Positions 24,659 to 36,639 of a stretch of DNA of 64,000 bases are shown here, piece after piece. The stretch is from contig JARHVA010005357.1 of NCBI GenBank assembly GCA_037957365.1, forward strand, positions 855,001-919,000. Direction: 5' to 3'. The position numbers and the translations under genes were made by a program. The first letter of the stretch is position 1. Every line of letters begins with the position of its first letter. This stretch comes from Torreya grandis. Taxonomy: Eukaryota; Streptophyta; Pinopsida; Cupressales; Taxaceae. Below the pieces are notes generated by a model. That model was not told the DNA's origin. It made no database searches and saw nothing but the letters and a program-made list of their open reading frames with translations.

Positions 24659-27600
24659 TGTTAGATCAGGCCTCTTAAATCAAGTACATGCCAAAATAAT
24701 CAATAAATCCTCACATGTGGTAGTTACTAAGTGCAAGTGGAGTGTAATTAGCCTCCATAAGCCATTAAGCATCCCTCTAGTCCTTATGCATGTGCCAAGC
24801 CTTAAAATTTCCTCCACTTTCATAATGGATTTGGACATGCATCTACCTAACTCAAACCATTAGTTACAAGGTTTTATACCCTATATTGACTCACTTAATT
24901 ATCCCTTCTATGCCAAATGTGAGCTATCTTGTTGACAAAATAGGTCAAATAGGCCAATTAGGCCTAATAGCCTAACTAATTATATGTTTGCCTCCATGAA
25001 ACCTATAATAAAGCTTGATAACCTATGGATAAGTTTGATTCATACCTGAAACAACATCATCAACCATAATATAGGCTTATACAAGCATTAGGCACTTGAA
25101 ATACCACTTCTCTTAGTTGACTAGTCTACCTTTCTCTAGCACTTATAGACTGGCAATTTTGAAATTAATTACAGAGAGCTATTTAGGTGAATCCTTTGAC
25201 ATCTCATGACTTGAGAAGGTAAATAAGGTATAAACCATCCCCTCCAAGGATTGGAATCATTTTAAACTATCATGTATCCTTCCTTATACTCATTTCCCTA
25301 CAAAATTATTTAGTTTTTATCATTTTGTACAAGTTTTGTAAAACTAAAACCCATTAATATGTTCTCCTCTAATTTCTCTTGACATTTCAATTGTTTTTTA
25401 GATCATTCTAGGGTGTTAGGATTCCAAGATATCAATATTTCTACAATCAGATCTACCTAAGTTTTTAGAGAGGTTTATGACTACTTAGGAGTCCTAGTAT
25501 AGTTCATAGTGTATGAACATCCAAGTCAGAAAAAATTTCCATGAATCTATAGTGCATTTACCTCTTCATATTCCATGAATAGCCTAACCCATGCAAAGAG
25601 TGTGTAGATGGAGGATCATTAGAAGATGACAATTAGGTTGTCTATAGACCAATTTTGACTGGTTATCTTTTTAAGGTTTATTCATAAAGATTATCCCCCA
25701 AATTCCAAAAAATATTTTATTAATATTTGGCCCATATGGATAACTAAACTTACCTAGGATTTTTATCCTTGATCCTCTTTGTGATGAAGTGGGTGAGCAC
25801 TTAAAGGTAGCTCTCGAGTTGGTTGTGTGTAGGGTTGAGTGTTTCAAACAAGGTTTTGAAGCCACTTTACTTTGTTTCTCACTTTTATTTACTTTAAACA
25901 TCCTTATTATGGTCTTAAACATATTCATACAACCATAATTTATCATACAACTTTGTTTTAAGAGTTTAGAGAGACCTTAAGATGGTAGTACGGTCTAAAA
26001 ATAGCTTTAACATCTGCTTGTTTGATCTATCTTTAAGTAACTTGACTATAGATCTGAATGATATCCATTTATATGATTTATAAATACCATTAACTATAAT
26101 TTTTCACTATTACACAACCTTCTATGGATCCCAAATTGTATGCAGATGCTTCATGGCATGGATTTATCCACCTAGCCCTAGAGCTGACTGTCTTAGATAA
26201 GGATAGGTATGAGACAAAAAAGTGGGTATACCTACTATTTATCTAAATAAAATAGGAATATGGGTGCCTTGAAACACTAAAAATTACCATAATTACCAAA
26301 TTTTAAGGCTTTACTATGCCTAAACTAGCTATAAATTGCCTGTTAACTACAAGGTTGAGTATTAAGAGTTCTGAGGTAACTAGGGGTGAATTAATGGAAT
26401 AAACACTATAAAAACATAATATTACCTAAATTTAATCCTTTTTCATCAAATTTTTTGGCTCTATGTCTTTATTAACCCAAAACATCTCATTATGCTCTTA
26501 TGTTTTTATACAAGGTTTGGGGATCAAAAACCTAATCTGGCCCTAGAGGTTTGTAAGTGTGCCTTCCTAAGGATATATAAATCCAACATCCATTTTATAT
26601 CCTTGGAAAATATAAATTATTCTCTCATATGTATCACCTTCTTTAATCCACCCTTTTTCACCATTCTCTTTATTATCCACATGCACATATGTGTTCACTT
26701 AAATCATTGTGACTAGGTTTCTAATTATAATGGAGTGAATAGATGTGGTTAGGAATTTGAATGTAACTATTAGGTCCTAAAAAATATCCAATACCTCATA
26801 TTAATTTCTTATACTCATTAGGATCCTTATATCTTGAGTAGAGTAACATGTACTTTGAGAATCCATCACATACCTTCTCTTTATGCATGATTTGAATGAA
26901 AGTGGTCTTAGTTTTACATAGGCTATAGGTGGATACACCTCACACTTATTTATGATCTCAGATCATATTGAGGAATTATATGGTTTTATTAGGGTTAATT
27001 TATTAATTATCTACCTGAGGTATTATGATAATCATTTACTTCCACTTTTAATTCTACTTTAATGACTTAGCCTGTAGGTGATCTCTTTGTATTCTTGGTT
27101 GGGTGAGGGGTAAGCCTTTTTTATGTGAGTGTCTTGGAAATTTTAGGAGAAATATTACCTTTTATTGGGTCTCTATTAGTTCACTTTTTCCACTAATTTC
27201 CCTAAATAGTGACGTCCATCACATAACACTAATTTCAAGTAATCCAAATAGAATGGTTGTGAGTGATGGTTCAAGAGAAATCTTGGATAGTGGAGTACCA
27301 TCTCATTTATCTTCATTCAACCATGATATTATGGGGTTATTTCATGTTCATGGTGTCCCTTTTACCCTTCACTCTTACATCTAATGCGCATAGTGGTCCC
27401 AACTCTAGCTCTTGTAACTTACCTTGCTTATTCCTGACATTGGATATGGGTCTTGTATGGTGTTATTATAGGTGATGTCAAACCTATGTACACATTAAAG
27501 AGAGGCCTAAAGTTGATTCCAAAATGCAAGGATGGCCTTTAAACTTGTTATCAGTTCTTGACCACCCATACCCAACTTGAAGATGCATTACTCACTCTCT

Positions 27601-29600
27601 TTGTGGTTGATTGGAAAAAATAAACCAAATTAACCTAAAATTCCCAAAATCACCTTATTTTATACTAACAAGGTAGGTTTAGACATTAATTAGGCCCTCC
27701 AACTTGATTTTCATGACTGCACTCATTCAAAGTTTTTTGCATTTTGGCTTAGTGAATGGACTCACCTATTACCCATTATATCTCACTTATGTAGACATTC
27801 TTAGATCATCCAAACACATTATCTCTTGAGGTAGTATTCATGACTACTATAGGTGCTTATTCATACTAAATTTCAACCTCTTCCATCAAATAGGCCATTG
27901 ACTACCTCTTTAAGCACTAAGATCTTGATTGGAGCATGAAATTTGAATAATATGCCATCTCACATATGATAAATGTTTTTGAGCCCTGACTTGGGTGTCA
28001 TAGTATGATATCCCCTTCTCAAACTCATATTACATGACATTGTTGTAGGTGATGACCTCCTTCATGGATCTTTGTTACCTTCAACCATTTGGACCTCTAT
28101 GGAGGTACCCATTAGGTTCATATTTCATGTAGGTGTCTCTTAATGATTCTAATATCCATGAAACATTGAATACTCTCTCTATATATCTCATCTTTCTCTT
28201 CTCCATTGAATTCATGCCTCTATCTAATTGATTTTGGAGACTTGATTGAGTTTTCATTATTGTGTGGAGAGTATTCTTAATTTTGCCCCTTAATCCTCCA
28301 TTACTTGACTTATTTGATGTGTAATCATAATACCTTACATATTAAGTGGACACAAACTATTGTTTTTTTATGTGCTTAGGTCCTTTAACACTGTACACCC
28401 CTATTTATGATGATTGGTGCAAGTGAGATTGTAGATTTGCCTTCATGGAGAGCTTGTGGAGGTTGTTATGCTTGGTGATGACTTGCATGATGGATTTGGG
28501 AGGTAGAGAATAAATTATATATATATTAATATACCAGTAAAACACTTCAAACATCATCATCTTTTTCCATTAAGTGCACCAAAAGACCCTATAATTTGAT
28601 AAATTTAGCCTGTACTATACAAATAGATGAAAACTTGGATTTTGCTTGATGTTGACACTCCAACATGTGTCATACATGGGTATGGGTGATGTATATAGTA
28701 TATTGGGTCCTTATAAATACAAAACCAACATCAATTTGTATAAATAATCCCAAAATGGGCCAGAACCATTGTAATCTTCAGACCCTACATAGATGGATAA
28801 GCTCATGAGAGTGATTAGATTGTTAGTCATTATTTATTAATAATAGGGGATGGATTTGTAGAAAAATTCCATGGATTATATATTCAATGGAACCCCTTAC
28901 TTTCCCCACAATTTTAGATTTTGATCTTCTCTCTCCTATCCATATTTAATGAAAACTTGAAGGCTGTATAATTTTTCCAAGGAGTATGATGGGAGAATGA
29001 AATAGGTTTTTGCCTTTTGGGACATTTAAACTTATCTAAAACCTATATATACACTTGGGTGAGGGTGATATATACATATATATAATGACCTAGAAGAAAT
29101 TTACTTCAGGTACACTTGATTTTGGCCTAAAACTACCACATTTGCCTTTGAGATTCATATCATATGGATGCCAAGTGATCCTACAGATGGTACATGTACT
29201 TAAATACTTGGTATGATATTTAACACATCTTATTTTCCCTCCAACATTCCATTTCATGAAAAAACCTCCTTTTGAATGTTGTAAAAAGGTAATAAAACAC
29301 ATATAAGGTGAGATGTACATTATAACTTTAACATTATATGACATGACCAATATGACCCTTTACACCACTTTAACCACTTTAAGCCTTCTTAATCAACTTT
29401 CATAAATGTCTAGAATAACACTAGGTTTCAAATGGCATTTACCTTAAATTTTCCAAATGAACCTTAAATAATTATAATAAGGGTAAAATGGCCACTTGGA
29501 GGATATCTCAAAGCATTGAAAGACTATAAAACCTATGACAAGGTCAAGTTTTTGAATATAGGGGTGACCATTTTGACCTAGGGGTCAAAATTGGTCAAAA
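24659..29600 (+). repeat. 3' LTR of element D
   Basis: The right-hand copy of the giant repeat, about 4.9 kb, starting TGTTAGATCAGG and ending near 'ggtcaaaa', where the left copy has 'ggtcaaca'. It lacks the 1.2-kb segment of the left LTR, the breakpoint being near 28790. Otherwise the two copies are collinear. Short open stretches (for example 25671-25946 and 27103-27384) overlap repeat sequence and are not kept in the left copy, so I do not call them genes. Confidence 0.75.
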
Positions 29601-32600
29601 ATAGTAATTGATTATTTTGTAATTATTTTTCCATTAAGTTGGAAATTTTATTAATTTTTAAATCTAAAATTACAAAAGAGATAACATGTTACTAGTTCTA
29701 AGTCTATCAATTTATACCAACATAACACAATCAAGCACATGCATAAACTAAATTATAAAATATATAATAAAATCCAAAATTTTGAGCATTCTTCTAACCT
29801 TGGGATTTATCTTCATTTTAGTTACTTTCCCTCTTAATTTTATAACCAATTATTATAATATAAAATAACTACCTTACAATTCCTTCAAATTCCTATTCTT
29901 TATTATAATCCACTTGCTTACCATGGAATATCTATCATGATATGTCATCCATTACACTAACATGATCACATTTATCTAATCCTAAATTTTCTATGAGCAC
30001 ACATAATATATTACCCATTGTGATAATTTATAATCTTGTCTATATCAATCATTCATGCTACATTGATATGACTAATTTGAACATACATTAGGGGCACATT
30101 ATTTTCCTTCCTCCTTGTCATATTATTATTTAACACCTTTATCTCAGATTATTTGAATCCCTCTAATTTCTTATATTTTTTAAGAATTTATTCTTATCAC
30201 TTTTCAAATATTCTAAGTTCAAATATTTTTAAAAAATAATCAAATGTGGTAAATAACATTAAAATAAAATAATAATCATATATTTTAAAAAGTCAAAAAA
30301 ATAAAAATGTTTCAAAAATTAGGACCTCCAAGATTTTTTCTAGATTTATTATTTACCTATTTTATTCATTCCATGTTAAGTTGATATCACATTTAAATTT
30401 TCAATACATAATGCTTTTCATTAGGTATTTGAGGGTGATAATAGACATACTATGACATGTTTTTTTCGATGTTGGGCTTCCCTTTAACACAAAAGCATTT
30501 CTACGTTAAGGAATATTTTTATTTTGTATGAACATTGTAATAGGTTGTATCTATCCATTAGATTTATACCATGATGAGCTATAAATTATACACATGTTTT
30601 TATAATCTCTCATACTTTACATTGTGTTAATGGATATGCTACTTGCTAACAATGACATTGATACATATGGTTGATGTAGACTACTCTCATTTTCCCTATG
30701 ATTCTTTTCAAATTCTCACTTTATTATATGATAAGTTATGACTTTATTTATTTTTATATGTTTCCATTGTAATTGTGTGTGAAACATATACATATTATTT
30801 ATTGTACTGCATCATCATTCCATTTGCATGTGGCCCTTGGCCTTATGTGTTTATGTGACATTCACATGTCCCTTATACCTGGCCTTTAGGCCTTATGTGT
30901 CACATTCTATAAAAATTGTGGGACATTATATGACATTAATTATATTCTCATTAATTTTTACTATGGTGTGATGGTTCATATCATGCATTGATTATATTTT
31001 CTCTTGTGCCATGATACATATCATGCACATGATTCTTATGTTATTCAATGTTATATCTCTCTAGCACATGTTTCATATAAAATTTGATGTTATATTCAAT
31101 ACTATTATGAAATAAATTTCTAATGTTCATATGATAATACATGATTATATATAGTTCTCTTTTGAGATTAATGACTTTCAGGCTATGTGTCTTATCTCAA
31201 AAGTGGGACACCACAGTGGGCTTGTCTTCAGAATTCAAGTCCTCTTGAGAAACAAAATTTATATTTATGATAATATAAAAACTTTAGAATTACAATATGG
31301 TTCAAAAAATAGATTATGGTGGCATGTGACATGCATGTGTACTCATTCCTACAATTAATCTAATACAAGTTCACATATACTTGATGCATTGGACATGTGA
31401 AAAATAGTTACAACTTATAAGTTTTAAAAGTTACAAGTTTAATTTACATTCTATATCAATTAGTATAGATATAAATGACATGATACTCATTCATGGTCAT
31501 GTTTCTACATAGAAATTTAAAATATCACTCTTTCAAAGTTAAAAAGTTTCAAATAGAATTTATATCCATCTACAACAATGTGATTCATTTCATTTTGTAA
31601 TTGAGATTAATTAGAGTTTAGTGACACTCAATGTTTCACTTTTTTCATTGTATCAAGCCACATTTGGTATTTATATCCATTCAATTATTTTTAAAATTAA
31701 TCTACCCATTCAAATGAGAGTTGGAGTATACAAAATTTCCTACTCAATGGTTTTCACTAGTTTTCAAAATGAGACTTGTCGCTCTCAACTCACCACAGGT
31801 TCAACATTTCTTCAAATGCCTCAATAATGAGGTACATAAACATTTACACTTTCAAGTTACATGGAAGTTATATTTAATACTCCTTTGGGTGTATTATTTC
31901 CTTTCTCTCTTTTCAAAATTTCAAATTTTAAGTTTCATCTTTCCAAATTTTAAAATATGGATAGTAACTACTTTCAGTGGAATTATTGCATGTTTTGCAT
32001 TGAGGAATATTTCACAATCAATCTTCACACAAAAATACAAAGTGTGTATATGAACTTAGGTCCACATCTCATTTAATCTATTTATTTCACTTCATGCCAT
32101 CACTAGAATAGGGGGAAGGGGGATTTAGACACTCATTTAATCATTAATTCCTTAATAATGTTTAATCTTGACATACTTACCTTGGTATATTTCCATTTTG
32201 TTAACTTGAAATATCTATTATTACCTTCATTATTCCATTTCTTGTCTACTAGACATATAAACCATAAATCATACATCCCTATTCTACTTATAGGTTCTTT
32301 TCAACCATATCCCAATAGTCTATGTCCTTTTTGTGAAAATACCACACTAGGAAGACAAGGTCACAACTTGGCCTTGTCCATTAGTTTGTTCTTATCCCCC
32401 ACACTTCAATGGTATATTTTTAAATTAAAAATGTTTCATATTGGCCCTTCCAAAATTTTATCAAGGTAGGTTAATATAAATATTCCAAATTTTTCACTAT
32501 ATAAGCACATAAAATTCACTTAATACACCACCTAAAAGACTTTATAAATAACACTGCATATTGAGAAAAATAACACTAATCATCCCAATTCAAATTGTGA

Positions 32601-33249
32601 TTTATTGTAATAGTCATAGGCCAATTTTAGAGATATTTTATTTCAATTCAATGGGTATCAATTTTTTTAAATCATTTAAGTCAATCTATCTAGTTTCATT
32701 TGTCTAAAAAATATTAACTTGCACATACTCACTGTAAGAGGGATAAATACATCAACTTGAGGCCCTTTTGGGATATGTAAGTATCACTAAAATTATGTAG
32801 GTTTTTCTAAGGATATTTTAACTATTCCCCTTTCCCAATTCACCCTTTTTCGAATTTGATCTCCATTTTTATGTGCAAGAGCTAGGTTTGATATTACATG
32901 CACTTATGTACATCAAATCAGCACCCATAGGTTATCAATATACCCTCTTAGATAGTTGCACACATCCAAATAAAAATAATCCCATGTACAATCAACCTAT
33001 ACACTACCATAACCAAAGGTCAAGGATACTATATGGCCTTGTCCTCTTATTGTGATCATTTTCTAGTTCATTGAAAAATTATGTTTTCACATGAAATATG
33101 ATTCATTTATCATTCCAATGAGTTTCCCATTAGTAATCAACCTACATAGTCAACATAAATTAGGATTAAGCTAAATTCCTTTATTTACTTAAAAACTTAT
33201 TATTTATAGCTCATTATAAATTCTATATTTTAATATATTTACATTTTAA
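29601..33249. other. No recognisable gene; old non-coding repeat sequence
   Basis: AT-rich DNA with T-rich plus-strand open stretches (31621-32053, 32158-32469, 32873-33055) that give only hydrophobic low-complexity peptides. A short internal repeat of 'ggccttatgtgt' lies at about 30849-30901. A stretch near 33130-33160 ('ttagtaatcaac...agtcaaca') resembles 48490-48520, so part of it may be an old LTR shared with the 47-49 kb region, but the match is weak. Confidence 0.35.
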
Positions 33250-33271
33250 TTATATATATATATATATATAT
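33250..33271. repeat. (TA)n microsatellite
   Basis: Uninterrupted TA dinucleotide run of about 11 units, directly left of the truncated integrase of element E. It marks the approximate breakpoint where element E loses its 3' end. Confidence 0.9.
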
Positions 33272-33334
33272 TTAAATAAATATTTCAATAGTTTAGTGTT
33301 TATTTCATTTCATTGGTAAATTAAAAATAAATGT

Positions 33335-33880
33335 GAAAACTATTAATGATATTTCTATGATTTTTTTAGTGGCTTCCACTTGGCTATTACACTTAGGGTG
33401 ATAAAGTGTGGAAAATCTATGTGTGAACTTGATTTTCATGCAAAAATCCTTCATATATTTGTTTTTTAATTCCTACCATTATCATATATGATGGTGTGAT
33501 GAATTTGGAAAAAAAATGATCTATTTAAGAATGAATTGTTAGATAGTAATTCAATAATTTTAACAAGGGGCATAAATTCTAACCACTTGGTAAAGTATTT
33601 GGTGGAAGTAACAATGAAGACATGTAAATCATGAAATTAAGGTAACTTGTTGATGATATATAATCCCCATATAGAAAATGTACTTGGATACTTAATATTT
33701 TTAAGTTTAGGTGAAAGAGAATGGATGAGGTCATCATGAATTTGGAAAGGATTACTTTTAGTCACAAATGTGATGTCATTATTTTCAAGAGTAGGCCAAT
33801 AGTAACCCATACATAGGCATTTATGGGTTATATCATGTCAACTACAATGTCCACCATAAATGTCTCCATGTAATTTCTCA
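33335..33880 (-). pseudogene. Integrase remnant (element E)
   Basis: The minus-strand translation shows CLCMGYYWPTLENNDITFV near 33790, the core FSIWGLYIINKL near 33680 (normally WGLDLI, so the first catalytic Asp is Tyr), VFIVTSTKYFTKWLEFMPL near 33600, HTIIYDNG near 33490 with the second Asp kept, and CNSQVEATKKII near 33385, which keeps the catalytic Glu. The zinc finger Cys residues are partly lost. The frame ends near 33335, beyond which the sequence is unrelated. Confidence 0.8.
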
Positions 33881-34339
33881 ATAATAAAAGGAAATTATTC
33901 TTCAATAACATAATGGAGTAGGGTACCTTTTACATTATTATAGTAAAGGATATTACATATAATGATGAGTTTAAATTCTTTGTTTTTGAATTCAAGTCTT
34001 TCCATGGGAATTATCCTCATGAGGATGAGTATTATGTTCAATATTAGATGATATATTTATACCAAAATATTTGTTGAGTAGTGAAATATTTAATGTGTTA
34101 TTTTATATAATCAACCTTATACAAAAATTTATAATGAGACTTCCTCGTATGGATGAATAAAAATGAATCATGCAATGTATGATGAGGGTGAAATAAGGAA
34201 GTTGAAAAGGCAAAAGAGTAAGCAATATAATTTTTCTCTCATGGAAGTTCCATAATGATGAAAGATGTAAACTCTTTATCTAAAATAGTATCAAACTATT
34301 GATATGGTATAAGATTTTAAATTTTTCATTGATAAGCAC

Positions 34340-34590
34340 CACTAATTTGGTGAAATATAAGCTATGAATCACCTAAAGTGTGTAATAAGTAGATGTCTAA
34401 ATTGATGATTTTTTGAATCCCAAGGATTATATCTTCATATTCATCCATATTATTAATAACATCAAATGTCAATCTAAAAGATAAAATAATGACTTTTCCA
34501 TAAGGATCAGTGAGGACACATCTTGCCCCCAATCCTTGAAGGCACTTATATCCATAAAAATGAAGTGTCTAATTATCCTCATGTAGATCA
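34340..34590 (-). pseudogene. Second (Tat-type) RNase H remnant (element E)
   Basis: One minus-strand frame is readable from LHFYGYKCLQGLGARCVL near 34570 through MDEYEDIILGIQKI near 34440 to LHTLGDSXLIFHQ near 34370. It aligns with the same domain of element B. The first catalytic Asp (LHLDGA in B) reads Tyr here. The middle Glu and final Asp are kept. One stop interrupts the last motif. Confidence 0.75.
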
Positions 34591-35474
34591 ATGGTAACCT
34601 TGAGTAATTCTTATAAGGTATATTTTGTATATGTTTTATGCTAAGAGACTAAAATTTCAAGTTCTTCAAGGGCTTGAGCCTTAAAAAAACCATGAAATTA
34701 TGGAAGTATTATTTAATGGAAATAACTTGATGGATGCCTTTGATCAAAAGGACATTTTCATCTAGAGGAGTCTCTTAAAGGTGTCAGTGAGATGGTATAG
34801 GTTTTATATAAATTTGATCAACAATCACTTAGCCTTTTTTATTTTTAATTAATAATCCTTCAGTCAAATTCCATCAAGAGTACCATCTACTTACTGACTT
34901 TATTTCTAGGTAGGATGATCTTGGAAAATAAATGATGAATGAAGTTGGAATGGAATATGACATAGGTTTTCTAATAAAACAAGTAATATTTAATATTTTT
35001 AGTGTAAAATTATATTGTGAGGGAGTCACACTACACTTTCATGTATCAAGTCTCATAATTTATCAAATCATGACTAATGTAGTAGATAACATATTCCTTT
35101 CTAAACTCATGTTGTTGTGAAAACATTTACCTAAATAAGATGGGGGTAAATGATGTATATAATAAGAGATGAAGATCACTATAAGGTGTTTGTAAAGTAG
35201 GAATATGAAGTAAGGATTTATTCATGTTCTTAAAGGCTTGTTGATAAGAATCATTCCACTCTAGCTTAATTCCTTTCTTGAGAAGGGAGTTTGCTAAATA
35301 TGTATAAGAAGCCAACTCAAGAATAAATATAAAGATTTCCCCAAATTTATTAAGATAAATGTATATATTTAGAATGTATAAAGGTATATGCATGTTAATA
35401 ATATAATTTATCCTAGAAGGATCCACATCAATACCTTGTAGTGAGACCAAAAATCATAAAAGTTTTTTGGAGGT

Positions 35475-35493
35475 AACACTAAATAAACACTTA
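35475..35493. repeat. Left target-site duplication (19 bp)
   Basis: aacactaaataaacactta, matching 36009-36027 (aacactaaataaaaactta) at 18 of 19 positions. It lies immediately left of the 515-bp insertion in the element E RT. Confidence 0.8.
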
Positions 35494-36008
35494 AGATTAT
35501 TTTGGCATAGATGGGGGTGAACTTGTGGTCAATGCTAGTGAAAGGGAGAAGATTATTGTAGAGGAATTTGAAGAGGAGACTAAGGAGAAGGAATATGGAT
35601 AGGATAATGTTATTGCTAATCTTAGGCATCATGTGGAGTATGTGAAGTAGAAGTTTCATTCCTTGGGAGCCTCTATTAGTAGTATGCTCTGTTACTAGGA
35701 TTTACTCAACTTGACTCTTCTGAAGGAATAAGAGTCACTAGTGAATGGTGAGGATGATAAAAAAGTCAAGAAACTAGATGAAATTATGGATTTTATAGCT
35801 AAAGGATGGGAGGTTATTTATCATTATTCTAGTTTCCTTTTATACTTTGTGTTATTTTCTACTTTATATTGTCTATTTTTATCAACTATTTATGTTGTTT
35901 ATGGTGTAGCTGACTCTGGTGGCTCTCTTTTTTTATGATCCTTTCTATTCCTTTTTTTACTTCTATTAAGGATTTTCCCCCTAGTTTTTTCCACCTTATA
36001 TTATCAAA
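35494..36008 (+). mobile_element. 515-bp retroposed insertion of unknown family
   Basis: Unrelated sequence inserted into the RT of element E and bounded by a 19-bp direct repeat with one mismatch. Target duplications of this size are typical of target-primed retroposition by LINE machinery, so this may be a 5'-truncated LINE, a SINE-like unit or a retroposed transcript. If it is plus-oriented, the tail is only a short A-run ('atcaaaa') before the right duplication. It contains a long reading frame ending at a TGA (35495-35938) followed by about 70 bases of T/C-rich sequence. No match to a known family comes to mind. Confidence 0.7.
35495..35938 (+). pseudogene. 148-codon decayed frame inside the 515-bp insertion
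   Basis: One frame runs from the first base of the insertion to a TGA with only four internal stops (TAG, TAG, TAG, TAA). The N-terminal part is acidic and helix-prone (EKIIVEEFEEETKEKEYG); the middle has NVIANLRHHVEYVK and FHSLGASISSMLCY; then GEDDKKVKKLDEIMDFIAKG; and the C-terminus is very hydrophobic (LLYFVLFSTLYCLFLSTIYV), possibly a membrane segment. Because the frame begins exactly at the insertion point it is a C-terminal fragment. I do not recognise the protein. The stops fit decay of Gln or Trp codons. Confidence 0.6.
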
Positions 36009-36027
36009 AACACTAAATAAAAACTTA
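36009..36027. repeat. Right target-site duplication (19 bp)
   Basis: Partner of 35475-35493, differing only at base 14. Element E coding sequence resumes to its right. Confidence 0.8.
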
Positions 36028-36639
36028 TTAGGATTAAACATAAATTTTTATTTAATGGGGACATCAAATATGATAGTTAGGTCATAAAAATGATTTTTAG
36101 GATATTTAAATTTTCCTATAGGTTCATCCAATTAGGTTTCAATTATTTTAAGGATAAGATCATGAAATATGAGGATCATTACATATTTTTAAGTTCCTTA
36201 TAATTTTTATGGTCAAAATTTATCTTAATGTATAAATATGTGCCTCACTTAGTAGTAAAAGTATTCTTATATTGATCCTTAAGAGATGATGTGTATTTGA
36301 TTGTACCCTAAAAATTATCCATGATGTAAATCATTTCATAGCCATTTATGGAATCAACAATGGCATATATGAAAGGTAGAATAAAATTTTCCTTAGGACA
36401 TGACAAGTTAATAATATGAAAATAAATACAAATAAAAATAAAAATGACTGTAGTGACTTTATAATGAAGGGGTATAATGTTTGAGACTCATTTACTTTAA
36501 TCTATAGGTTTGATAAACTTAGCATCTTAGAGATTAATTATTTCTTTGTGATAGAGAGTAAAATCCTCAAGAGATAAATATCATTGCCTTTGTTAATGGG
36601 TCTCACATTTATATATGTAACTATGTTATGAAAAATGAT

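Larger units (their letters stand above)
14911..29600 (+). mobile_element. Element D: giant-LTR, gag-pol-less retrotransposon
   Basis: Two direct repeats, 14911-21142 and 24659-29600, enclose a 3.5-kb unique segment. Sequence just inside the left repeat fits a primer binding site (21147-21162), and a purine-rich tract sits just before the right repeat (24643-24656), so I read them as 5' and 3' LTRs of a plus-strand element. The right repeat begins TGTTAG and the left one ends in CA. The primer site resembles that of Tat/Ogre elements, a lineage known for LTRs of several kb. No gag or pol was found inside, so it would depend on proteins from relatives. LTRs have diverged by perhaps 15-20% by eye. 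No target duplication was recognised. Confidence 0.7.
35127..36600 (-). pseudogene. Reverse transcriptase remnant, split by an insertion (element E)
   Basis: The 3' part (35127-35475) reads NLKCLFSVTSKKLL, SLQGIDVDPSRINYIINM and LLKKGIKLEWNDSYQQAFKN, the RT thumb and connection. The 5' part (36030-36560) reads LACPKENFILPFIYAIVD near 36525, YEMIYIMDNF near 36340 and KEL/FHDLILKIIET near 36190. The catalytic YIDD box is replaced by a stop followed by LDE near 36140. The two parts are separated by the 515-bp insertion at 35494-36008, whose target duplication repeats the codons for the ..KFLFSV.. / ..KCLFSV.. strand on both sides. Confidence 0.8.

Noticed and set aside
31621..32053. Overlapping plus-strand open stretches with hydrophobic peptides
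   Set aside because: Low-complexity Phe/Leu/Ser-rich translation typical of T-rich DNA; no start context, motif or homologue recognised.
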